From: Sphingomonas sp.
GTDB lineage: Bacteria > Pseudomonadota > Alphaproteobacteria > Sphingomonadales > Sphingomonadaceae
DNA: 8,872 nt
Direction of reading: 5' to 3'
Assembly (NCBI GenBank): GCA_030146605.1
Contig: JASLBO010000140.1
Coordinates: 1 to 8,872 of the forward strand
The notes under the pieces are model-generated. The model was not told where the DNA came from. It was given only the letters and a program-made list of their open reading frames with translations, and did no database searches. The translations under genes and the position numbers were made by a program. Positions 1 through 5,606 of this stretch are shown in pieces. Positions within the stretch are counted from its first letter, which is position 1. The number at the start of each line of letters is the position of its first letter.

Positions 1-60
1 GTTGGCTGGCCGGTGCTGAGCGCAGCCGGGCTCTGCGCGCTGATCGGATCCGTCACATGA
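1..60 (+). CDS. C-terminal end of an unidentified, probably membrane, protein (5' cut by window)
   Basis: Frame 1 is open from the first base to a TGA at 58-60 and would encode 19 residues, [19 protein letters not shown]. They are strongly hydrophobic and could be the last transmembrane segment of a membrane protein. The stop overlaps the start of the carboxylase beta-subunit gene as ATGA, the same coupling seen elsewhere in this window, which supports a real upstream gene in the same operon. With 19 residues no family can be assigned. The frame used by the beta subunit is also open back to base 1, so coding in this short stretch is likely but not proven. Confidence 0.45.
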   Translation, partial: VGWPVLSAAGLCALIGSVT

Positions 61-1658
61 GCGCGCCGCGGATCGAGAGCAAGGTTGCGGTCGACGGCGA
101 GGCGTTCCGCGCCCGCGCCGCGCACAACCGTGCGCTGGCCGAGCGGCTGCGCGCCGATGTCGCCAGGGCGGCGCTCGGCGGGTCGGAAGCTTCGCGCGAA
201 CGCCATACCAGCCGCGGCAAGCTCTTGCCCCGCGATCGAGTCGAGCGGCTGCTCGACCCCGGATCGCCTTTCCTCGAGATCGGCCAGCTCGCCGCTTGCG
301 ACATGTACGAAGGCGAAGTCCCCGGCGCGGGGATGATCGCCGGGATCGGCCGCGTCTCGGGCCGAATGTGCATGATCGTGTGCAACGACGCGACGGTGAA
401 GGGCGGCACCTATTACCCGATGACCGTCAAGAAGCATCTCCGCGCGCAGGAGATCGCCGAGGCCAATCGCCTGCCGTGCATCTATCTCGTCGATTCGGGC
501 GGCGCGAACCTGCCGCACCAGGCCGACGTGTTCCCCGACCGCGATCATTTCGGCCGGATCTTCTTCAACCAGGCCAATATGTCGGCGCTCGGCATCCCCC
601 AGATCGCCTGCGTGATGGGCAGTTGCACCGCCGGGGGCGCCTATGTCCCCGCGATGAGCGACGAGAGCGTCATCGTCCGCAACCAGGGCACGATCTTCCT
701 CGCCGGTCCGCCGCTGGTGAAGGCGGCGACGGGCGAAGTGATCAGCGCCGAGGATCTCGGCGGCGGCGACCTGCACGGGCGCAGGTCCGGGGTGGTCGAT
801 CACGTCGCGGAGAATGACGAGCACGCGCTGACGATCGTGCGCGACGCGGTCAGCCACCTGCCCGCCGACCGCACGCCGGACGTCGCATTGCTCGGCCCGC
901 GTCCGCCCAGATATGCACCCGAAGAGCTGTACGGCATTATCCCCGAGGACGTCCGCGCGCCCTACGACGTTCATGAGGTGATCGCGCGGATCGTCGACGG
1001 CAGCGAGTTCCACGAGTTCAAGGCGCTCTACGGCACCTCCCTGGTGTGCGGCTTCGTGCACATCTGGGGCATGCCGGTCGGGATTATCGCCAATAACGGC
1101 ATATTATTCTCCGAAAGCGCGCAAAAGGGCGCGCATTTCATCGAACTCGCCTGCCAGCGGCGCATTCCGTTGCTGTTCCTCCAGAACATCTCGGGCTTCA
1201 TGGTCGGCGGCAAATACGAGGCCGAAGGCATCGCCAAACACGGCGCCAAGCTGGTCACCGCGGTCGCCACCGCGACGGTGCCCAAGATCACCGTCCTGAT
1301 CGGCGGCAGCTTCGGCGCGGGCAATTACGGCATGTGCGGGCGCGCCTATTCGCCGCGCTTCCTGTTTTCCTGGCCGAACAGCCGCATCTCGGTGATGGGC
1401 GGCGAACAGGCGGCGAGCGTGCTGGCGACCGTCCACCGCGACGCCGACAAATGGAGCGACCAGGAGGCCGAGGCCTTCAAGGCGCCGATCCGCCAGCGCT
1501 ACGAGGACGAAGGCAACCCCTGGCACGCCACCGCGCGGCTGTGGGACGACGGCATCATCGATCCGGCCCAGACCCGCGACGTCCTCGGCCTCGCCCTGGC
1601 CACGACACTGAACGCGCCGATCCCGGACCGGCCAGCGTTCGGCCTCTTCCGGATGTGA
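57..1658 (+). CDS. mccB: Acyl-CoA carboxylase carboxyltransferase (beta) subunit, probably 3-methylcrotonyl-CoA carboxylase
   Basis: This 533-residue cytoplasmic protein has the full length of the 3-methylcrotonyl-CoA carboxylase beta subunit. It transfers the carboxyl group from carboxybiotin to an enoyl-CoA; in leucine breakdown 3-methylcrotonyl-CoA becomes 3-methylglutaconyl-CoA. The N-terminal crotonase-fold half carries [20 protein letters not shown] (about 115-134), [11 protein letters not shown] (145-155), [11 protein letters not shown] (167-177) and [13 protein letters not shown] (191-203). The C-terminal half carries [23 protein letters not shown] (start near 376) and [20 protein letters not shown] (417-436), which form the acyl-CoA/biotin site. 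The usual GGxDLHCxxSGV motif reads [12 protein letters not shown] (236-246), so the familiar cysteine is glycine at 241. The start overlaps the preceding stop as ATGA and has only a weak ribosome binding site, which suggests translational coupling. The partner alpha subunit lies 1.4 kb downstream. Geranyl-CoA carboxylase beta subunits are close relatives and cannot be excluded from sequence alone. Confidence 0.93.
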   Translation: MSAPRIESKVAVDGEAFRARAAHNRALAERLRADVARAALGGSEASRERHTSRGKLLPRDRVERLLDPGSPFLEIGQLAACDMYEGEVPGAGMIAGIGRVSGRMCMIVCNDATVKGGTYYPMTVKKHLRAQEIAEANRLPCIYLVDSGGANLPHQADVFPDRDHFGRIFFNQANMSALGIPQIACVMGSCTAGGAYVPAMSDESVIVRNQGTIFLAGPPLVKAATGEVISAEDLGGGDLHGRRSGVVDHVAENDEHALTIVRDAVSHLPADRTPDVALLGPRPPRYAPEELYGIIPEDVRAPYDVHEVIARIVDGSEFHEFKALYGTSLVCGFVHIWGMPVGIIANNGILFSESAQKGAHFIELACQRRIPLLFLQNISGFMVGGKYEAEGIAKHGAKLVTAVATATVPKITVLIGGSFGAGNYGMCGRAYSPRFLFSWPNSRISVMGGEQAASVLATVHRDADKWSDQEAEAFKAPIRQRYEDEGNPWHATARLWDDGIIDPAQTRDVLGLALATTLNAPIPDRPAFGLFRM

Positions 1659-1675
1659 TGGCGGAGGATGTGCCA

Positions 1676-1730
1676 ATTCCTCCCCGGAACGGGGAGGGGA
1701 ACCAGCCGAAGGCTGGTGGAGGGGCTGGTC
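1676..1730 (+). repeat. Left 55-bp inverted-repeat arm with two GAA-loop hairpins
   Basis: The arm begins 17 bp after the beta-subunit stop codon. It contains two adjacent palindromes: an 8-bp stem CCTCCCCG/CGGGGAGG with loop GAA (1679-1697), and a 7-bp stem ACCAGCC/GGCTGGT with loop GAA (1701-1717). These are followed by GGAGGGGCTGGTC. The reverse complement of 2081-2135 matches it with five substitutions, at 1700 and within the second stem. As RNA the stacked GC hairpins could attenuate read-through from the carboxylase gene, but no T-run follows. Confidence 0.9.
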
Positions 1731-1747
1731 GAAGGCTGACCGGGCCG

Positions 1748-2137
1748 ATGTGGACCGTCCATCGCGCACGCCGGCTCAGGCGCCAGATGACTCTTCCGGA
1801 GGTTCTGCTCTGGCAGGCACTCCGCAAACAAGCGGCCGGGCTTAAGTTTCGCAAGCAGCACCCGGCTGGGCAATATGTCCTCGACTTCTATTGCGCATCG
1901 GCGAAGCTCGCTGTCGAAGTCGATGGCAATACGCACGCGACGTCTGAACAGATCGATCATGACCGCCGACGCGACGCATGGCTGGCCTCTTGGGGCGTTC
2001 GAGTGTTGCGCATTCCTGCGAGTTCGATCTTGGGCGATCTGGCCAACGTGATCGAAGCGATCGTGGCGCACGTCTCGCCTGACCAGCCCCTCCACCGTCC
2101 TTCGGACGGTCCCCCTCCCCGTTCCGGGGAGGAATGA
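1748..2137 (+). CDS. DUF559 (Vsr/PD-(D/E)XK-like) endonuclease domain protein
   Basis: This 129-residue protein matches the DUF559 family of small predicted endonucleases related to Vsr. Visible family motifs are LPEVLLWQALR (16-26, with E18), GLKFRKQHPAGQYVLDFYC (31-49, with D47 as likely metal ligand), LAVEVDGNTHA (54-64, with E58) and DRRRDAWLASWGVRVLRI (72-89). The segment after VRVLRI, usually FWNNxVL in relatives, reads PASSIL here and is divergent. Residues 112-129 are encoded entirely by the right repeat arm, and the stop codon uses the last base of that arm. The ATG at 1748 is the first one placing the domain start as in the family, but no clear Shine-Dalgarno sequence is present. 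The stop overlaps an ATG at 2134 as ATGA. Third codon positions use more A and T than the flanking genes, suggesting a separate origin. DNA cleavage is inferred from family membership; the target and biological role are unknown. Confidence 0.85.
   Translation: MWTVHRARRLRRQMTLPEVLLWQALRKQAAGLKFRKQHPAGQYVLDFYCASAKLAVEVDGNTHATSEQIDHDRRRDAWLASWGVRVLRIPASSILGDLANVIEAIVAHVSPDQPLHRPSDGPPPRSGEE
2081..2135 (-). repeat. Right 55-bp inverted-repeat arm, overlapping the DUF559 3' end
   Basis: This is the inverted copy of 1676-1730. On the + strand it holds the stem ACCGTCC/GGACGGT with loop TTC (2094-2110) and the stem CCTCCCCG/CGGGGAGG with loop TTC (2114-2132). The outer stem is identical to the left arm, whereas the inner stem differs at two base pairs that both remain paired. 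The arm is translated as the C-terminal tail of the DUF559 protein and ends in GGGGAGGAAT, which places a purine-rich tract and an ATG (2134) just before the next gene. Confidence 0.9.
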
Positions 2138-2148
2138 AAGGAATCGCT

Positions 2149-2628
2149 ATGCTCCTCCCCCTGCTCCTCCTCGCCCTCCAGACCACCCCCGTCGCGCCGA
2201 TTGTGAAGGGCACCGCTTTGCCCCCGCCCGGCACCGAGGAAGCCGCCGTGCTCGCCCCGATCAACGGCCTCCTCGCCGCGATCGCGCGCCGTGATGGGCA
2301 GGCGGCGCTTGCCCATGTCCGCCCGGAGGGCCGCATCACCGCCGCCGGCACCCGCCCCGACGGCACCCCGGTGGTGAACGGCAAGAGCTGGGCCACCTTC
2401 GCCGCCGAGTTCACCCCCGGGCCCGAACGCCACGAGGAGCGGCTGTCGAGCCCCGCGATCGAAGTCGATGGCGATATCGCAATGGTCTGGGCCGATTACG
2501 TCTTCCTGATCGACGGCAAGACCAGCCATTGCGGCGTCAACCATTTCGACCTCGTGCGCGAGAACGGCGCGTGGAAGATACTCAACGTCACCTGGTCGCG
2601 CCGCGCCACCGGCTGCCCCGGACGATGA
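2149..2628 (+). CDS. NTF2/SnoaL-like (DUF4440-type) family protein, probably exported
   Basis: The product has 159 residues. The first 11 residues (MLLPLLLLALQ) form a hydrophobic segment followed by a Thr/Pro/Ala-rich stretch, consistent with a short signal sequence or lipid anchor, so the protein is probably periplasmic. The rest resembles a single cone-shaped NTF2/SnoaL domain: a helical start (AVLAPINGLLAAIARRDGQAALAHV), then strands including IEVDGDIAMVWADYVFLIDG, and the typical end HFDLVRENGAWKILNVTWSR. I chose the ATG at 2149 because AAAGGA (2137-2142) lies six bases upstream. An in-frame ATG at 2134 gives five more residues including a lysine, but it lies inside the repeat arm with the purine tract too close. 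The stop overlaps the next start as ATGA. No catalytic residues stand out, and the ligand is unknown. Confidence 0.8.
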   Translation: MLLPLLLLALQTTPVAPIVKGTALPPPGTEEAAVLAPINGLLAAIARRDGQAALAHVRPEGRITAAGTRPDGTPVVNGKSWATFAAEFTPGPERHEERLSSPAIEVDGDIAMVWADYVFLIDGKTSHCGVNHFDLVRENGAWKILNVTWSRRATGCPGR

Positions 2629-2933
2629 GCCGCGACACGCTGTTCCTGCTCGAGCACGATTTCGCCGACCCTGATCTTGGCGGCGAGCGCGTCTTCTATT
2701 GCAAGGATTGCATGACGATCGAGGGTCTGCTCGCCGCCTTCCCCGGCCGGGCCGCGAATATCGAGGTGGTGCGCGTGCCATGGCCGCGGCCGCGCGCCGC
2801 GGTGGTCGCCGCCCTTGGCGAGGCCAACCAGAACCTGCCCGCTCTGGTCTGGGAAGGCGGCTTCGCCAATGCGATCGAGCCGCTCCTCGCCGCGCTCGCC
2901 GAGCGCCACGGCTTCCCCGAGCGGCACCCGTGA
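2625..2933 (+). CDS. DUF3088 family protein (thioredoxin-like small protein)
   Basis: This 102-residue protein looks like DUF3088, a small family predicted to have a thioredoxin-like fold. Recognisable parts are the start MSRDTLFLLEHDFADP, a CxxC pair at C26 and C29 (FYCKDC) followed by the helix MTIEGLLAAFP, VVRVPWPRPRAAVVAALGEANQNLPALV in the middle, and the end ALAERHGFPERHP. The CxxC at the N-terminal end of a helix is the position of a redox or metal site in thioredoxin-fold proteins, but activity has not been established for this family as far as I know. The ATG overlaps the preceding stop as ATGA (2625-2628), so translation is probably coupled to the NTF2-like gene. No signal peptide is visible, implying a cytoplasmic location. 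Confidence 0.82.
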   Translation: MSRDTLFLLEHDFADPDLGGERVFYCKDCMTIEGLLAAFPGRAANIEVVRVPWPRPRAAVVAALGEANQNLPALVWEGGFANAIEPLLAALAERHGFPERHP

Positions 2934-3045
2934 AAACGCTTTCCTACACGCGCGAACTATGCCCAGATTCGTCGGCAGGCCGAAAGATCACATTCGTATT
3001 TTTACATGCCATATGCGCGAAGATCGTTAACTTTGGAGCGCCAAC
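2934..3045 (+). promoter_or_regulatory. Intergenic region before the carboxylase alpha subunit, with ribosome binding site and possible promoter
   Basis: These 112 bases are the longest stretch without a gene in the window and the most AT-rich, especially about 2985-3034. That fits a promoter for the alpha-subunit gene independent of the upstream genes, but I cannot point to convincing -35 and -10 boxes. A GGAG at 3035-3038, seven bases before ATG 3046, is a good Shine-Dalgarno sequence and fixes that start. A small TCGG/CCGA hairpin at 2972-2983 lacks a T-run and is not a convincing terminator. No operator could be identified. Confidence 0.4.
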
Positions 3046-5070
3046 ATGTTGAAATCGCTGCTTATCGCGAATCGCGGCGAGATCGCATGCCGCATCATCC
3101 GCACCGCCCGGGCGCTCGGCGTGCGCACTATCGCGGTCTATTCGGACGCCGACTCGAACGCACTCCACGTTCGCGAGGCGGAGGCGGCGGTGCATATCGG
3201 CCCTTCGCCGGCGCGCGAGAGCTATCTCGTCGGGTCGAAGATCATCGCCGCGGCGCTTGCGACCGGCGCGGAGGCGATCCATCCCGGCTATGGCTTCCTC
3301 TCCGAAAATGCCGATTTCGCCCAGTCTGTGCTCGACGCGGGGCTGATCTGGGTCGGCCCGAGCCCGGACAGCATCCGCGCAATGGGGCTGAAGGATGCCG
3401 CCAAGACGCGGATGATCGCCGCCGGCGTGCCGGTCACCCCCGGCTATCTCGGCGAGGACCAGTCGCCCGAACGGCTGCAGGCCGAAGCCGGTACGATCGG
3501 TTATCCGGTGCTGATCAAGGCTGTCGCGGGCGGTGGCGGAAAGGGAATGCGGCGCGTCGATGCTGCGCAGCAATTCGCCGAGATGCTGGAATCGTGCAAG
3601 CGCGAGGCGGCCTCGTCGTTCGGCGACGATCGGGTGTTGATCGAGAAATACATCCTCGCGCCGCGGCACATCGAAGTGCAGGTATTCGGCGACAGCCACG
3701 GCAATGTCGTCCACCTGTTCGAGCGCGACTGCTCGCTCCAGCGCCGCCACCAGAAGGTGATCGAGGAAGCCCCCGCCCCCGGCATGGACGAAGTTACGCG
3801 CGAGGCGATCTGCGCCGCCGCGGTGCGTGCAGCAAAAGCCGTCGACTATGTCGGCGCCGGCACGATCGAATTCATCGCCGACGCAAGCGAAGGCCTGCGC
3901 GCCGACCGCATCTGGTTCATGGAAATGAACACCCGGCTCCAGGTCGAGCACCCTGTCACCGAAGAGATTACCGGAGTCGATCTGGTGGAGTGGCAGTTGC
4001 GCGTGGCGAGCGGCGAGGCGTTGCCGCTGCGGCAGGAGGAACTGGCGATCAACGGCTGGGCGATGGAGGCGCGGCTGTATGCCGAGGATCCTGCAAATGC
4101 GTTTCTTCCTTCGATCGGTCCGCTCGATCATTTCGTGCTGCCTGACAATGCCCGTATCGAGACCGGGGTCAGCAAAGGCGACGCCGTGTCGGCCTTCTAC
4201 GACCCGATGATCGCAAAGCTGGTTGTTCACCAGGCGGATCGGGCCGCCGCGATCGCGGCAATGGCTGCCGCATGCGATACTGTCGAGATTTACCCGGTTA
4301 AGACGAACGCAACGTTCCTCCGTCGCTGCCTCGAGGCTGACGATTTCGCATCGGGCAGGATCACCACCGGCTTTATCGAACAACATTCCGGTGCGCTTAC
4401 CCGATACGAGGTCAGCCCCGAAGTACTCCTGGCCGGGCTCAGCTGGCGGCTCGAGGAGTTCATCGAGGCGGACCATGCCCCGCTGCCCAAGGTCTGGAAG
4501 GCCGCGCCTTCCGCCCTGTTCGGGTTTCGCCTTAATCGTGGTACCGAACCGGCCCAGCTTCGCATGCATGTCGATGGTACCGAGCATGCGGTATCGGCGA
4601 TACCGAGCCATTTGGGGCACGGCTGGAGCTGGACTGTGTCGATCGACGGTGATGATTTCATCGATCCGGCCGACCTGCTCCCGACCACCCATGGACCCAT
4701 GCCGGCCGAGCCGTTCGAAGGTCCGATTCAGGTCTTCGAACATGGGGCGAGCCACGTAATCGTATTTGGAAGCCGCATGGCTGGGAAGGATGGGGCAGCT
4801 ACAAGCGACGGCGCTATCGTCTCCCCCATGCCCGGCCGTATCATCGCGGTCGAAGTCGCGGCGGGCGACGCCGTCGCCAGGGGCCAGCGCCTCGTCACGC
4901 TCGAAGCCATGAAAATGGAACACAGCCTCACCGCGCCGTTCGACGGGGTGGTAGCGGAACTCAATGCCGAGCCGGGCCGGCAAGTGAGCGAGGGCATGTT
5001 ATTGGTCCGAGTGGATCGGGAGAACGCACTCTCGCCCGTTCGCCCTGAGCTTGTCGAAGGGCCGTCCTGA
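3046..5070 (+). CDS. mccA: Acyl-CoA carboxylase biotin carboxylase/biotin carrier (alpha) subunit, probably 3-methylcrotonyl-CoA carboxylase
   Basis: This 674-residue cytoplasmic protein carboxylates its own biotin using ATP and bicarbonate and hands the carboxyl group to the beta subunit. Order of domains: N-terminal biotin carboxylase region (LKSLLIANRGEIACRIIRTA, 2-21), ATP-grasp with glycine-rich loop AGGGGKG (161-167), HIEVQVFGD, and the catalytic stretch EMNTRLQVEHPVTE (293-306, with E293, N295, R297 and E301). A less conserved linking region of about 460-590 follows, then a biotinyl domain starting at IVSPMPG with the biotinylated lysine K623 in AMKM (621-624). Length and architecture match MCC alpha subunits. 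Residues 664-674 (PVRPELVEGPS) are encoded by a palindromic repeat and are not part of the family's fold. GGAG lies seven bases before the start. The cognate beta subunit is at 57-1658. Geranyl-CoA or another acyl-CoA as substrate remains possible. Confidence 0.93.
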   Translation: MLKSLLIANRGEIACRIIRTARALGVRTIAVYSDADSNALHVREAEAAVHIGPSPARESYLVGSKIIAAALATGAEAIHPGYGFLSENADFAQSVLDAGLIWVGPSPDSIRAMGLKDAAKTRMIAAGVPVTPGYLGEDQSPERLQAEAGTIGYPVLIKAVAGGGGKGMRRVDAAQQFAEMLESCKREAASSFGDDRVLIEKYILAPRHIEVQVFGDSHGNVVHLFERDCSLQRRHQKVIEEAPAPGMDEVTREAICAAAVRAAKAVDYVGAGTIEFIADASEGLRADRIWFMEMNTRLQVEHPVTEEITGVDLVEWQLRVASGEALPLRQEELAINGWAMEARLYAEDPANAFLPSIGPLDHFVLPDNARIETGVSKGDAVSAFYDPMIAKLVVHQADRAAAIAAMAAACDTVEIYPVKTNATFLRRCLEADDFASGRITTGFIEQHSGALTRYEVSPEVLLAGLSWRLEEFIEADHAPLPKVWKAAPSALFGFRLNRGTEPAQLRMHVDGTEHAVSAIPSHLGHGWSWTVSIDGDDFIDPADLLPTTHGPMPAEPFEGPIQVFEHGASHVIVFGSRMAGKDGAATSDGAIVSPMPGRIIAVEVAAGDAVARGQRLVTLEAMKMEHSLTAPFDGVVAELNAEPGRQVSEGMLLVRVDRENALSPVRPELVEGPS

Positions 5071-5115
5071 CCTTGCGAAGCAAGAACGATGCTTCGACAA
5101 GCTCAGCACGAACGG
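5036..5115 (+). repeat. Palindromic repeat pair (TGAGCTTGTCGAAG type) spanning mccA 3' end and maoC leader
   Basis: Two 24-bp arms, 5036-5059 and 5092-5115, are inverted copies with 22 of 24 matching positions, separated by 32 bp. The spacer holds a smaller hairpin, CTTGC/GCAAG with loop GAA (5072-5084). The core TGAGCTTGTCGAAG is a repeat I know as widespread in sphingomonad genomes, where it often reads as PVRPELVEG at protein ends. Here the left arm encodes the final residues of the alpha subunit, and the TGA at 5068-5070 lies in the spacer. The right arm ends in CGG, which contributes the first two bases of the GGAGG used by the next gene. RNA folding of the pair could protect or separate the two halves of the transcript. 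Confidence 0.88.
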
Positions 5116-5118
5116 AGG
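5114..5118 (+). promoter_or_regulatory. Ribosome binding site deciding the maoC start
   Basis: GGAGG six bases before ATG 5125 is a near-perfect Shine-Dalgarno sequence. It supports 5125 over the in-frame ATG at 5089, which lies inside the palindromic repeat and would add twelve repeat-encoded residues. Its first two G bases belong to the repeat's right arm, so folding of that repeat could in principle limit ribosome access. Confidence 0.7.
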
Positions 5119-5124
5119 GTGGGA

Positions 5125-5577
5125 ATGGCCGGCAGATATTTCGACGAATGGCAGGTCGGTGACCGCATCGAGCACAGCCTGCGCCGCACGGTCACCGAGA
5201 CCGACAATCTGCTCTTCTCCACGCTGACCCACAACACCCAGCCGCTCCACATCGACGCCGAAGCAGCACGCGCCAGCGAGTTCGGGCAGATCCTCGTCAA
5301 CGGCACCTTCACCTTTAGCCTGATGGTCGGGGTCACCGTCGGCGACACCACCGCGGGAACGCTCGTCGCCAATCTCGGCTACGACAAACTGGTGATGCCC
5401 AGGCCGGTGTTCCTCGGCGATACGCTGCGTGCTTCGTCCGAAGTGATCGAGCTCCGCCCGAGCAAATCGCGCGCCGGGCAGGGGATCGTCACATGGCGGC
5501 ACCAGATGCACAATCAGCGCGACGAACTGGTCTGCGAATGCCTTCGCTCGGCATTGCTGCGGAGCCGGGGCGGCTGA
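5125..5577 (+). CDS. MaoC-type enoyl-CoA hydratase/dehydratase (hot-dog fold)
   Basis: This 150-residue cytoplasmic protein has the length and sequence of a single hot-dog-fold MaoC domain. It begins GRYFDEWQVGDRIEHSLRRTVTETD. The hydratase motif reads LFSTLTHNTQPLHID (30-44), and IVDGTFTFSL-like (here LVNGTFTFSLMVG) and LVMPRPVFLGDTL segments follow. In (R)-specific enoyl-CoA hydratases the catalytic pair is Asp and His five residues apart. Here the aspartate position is N37 and the histidine is H42, a variant I associate with the mesaconyl-/methylmalyl-CoA dehydratase branch. The gene follows the carboxylase alpha subunit after 54 bp on the same strand, so it probably acts on an acyl-CoA of the same pathway. 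Whether it replaces the crotonase-type methylglutaconyl-CoA hydratase or handles another intermediate cannot be told from the sequence. Confidence 0.85.
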   Translation: MAGRYFDEWQVGDRIEHSLRRTVTETDNLLFSTLTHNTQPLHIDAEAARASEFGQILVNGTFTFSLMVGVTVGDTTAGTLVANLGYDKLVMPRPVFLGDTLRASSEVIELRPSKSRAGQGIVTWRHQMHNQRDELVCECLRSALLRSRGG

Positions 5578-5606
5578 GGCGCGTTGGCAGGTCAAGGAGA
5601 AACCGC

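Larger units (their letters stand above)
1676..2135 (+). mobile_element. Putative repeat-flanked DUF559 unit (inverted 55-bp arms plus nuclease gene)
   Basis: The 460-bp segment consists of a left arm (1676-1730), the DUF559 gene and an inverted right arm (2081-2135). The arms match at 50 of 55 positions when one is reverse-complemented, and the match stops abruptly at both outer ends. It sits between the two carboxylase subunit genes. No target duplication is visible next to the outer ends. Transposition has not been shown; the call rests on symmetry, a gene with more A/T-ending codons than its neighbours, and enclosure of a single nuclease-like gene. The layout resembles REP elements paired with RAYT transposases, but the protein is a PD-(D/E)XK-like nuclease and not a Y1 transposase. 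Alternatively, the gene may merely lie between two independent copies of a common intergenic repeat. Confidence 0.5.

Noticed and set aside
1334..1747. N-terminal extension of the DUF559 frame back into the carboxylase beta-subunit gene.
   Set aside because: The extension overlaps more than 300 bases of a conserved gene, is Arg/Pro-rich shadow sequence, and the DUF559 domain begins only after ATG 1748.
1676..2110. CRISPR-like array suggested by the short GC palindromes.
   Set aside because: Only two inverted copies exist and they flank a gene; there are no regularly spaced direct repeats.
1670..2142. Target-site duplication around the DUF559 unit.
   Set aside because: Bases just outside the arms (GTGCCA on the left, GAAAGG on the right) do not match, so no duplication can be claimed.
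2972..2983. TCGG/CCGA hairpin between DUF3088 and the carboxylase alpha subunit as a terminator.
   Set aside because: The stem is only four to five base pairs with a tiny loop and no T-run follows.
2944..4983. Very long open frame (679 codons) on the - strand opposite the carboxylase alpha subunit.
   Set aside because: It lies almost wholly antisense to a gene with clear biotin carboxylase and biotinyl motifs. Its translation is Arg/Asp/His-rich without recognisable domains, as expected of a GC-rich shadow frame.
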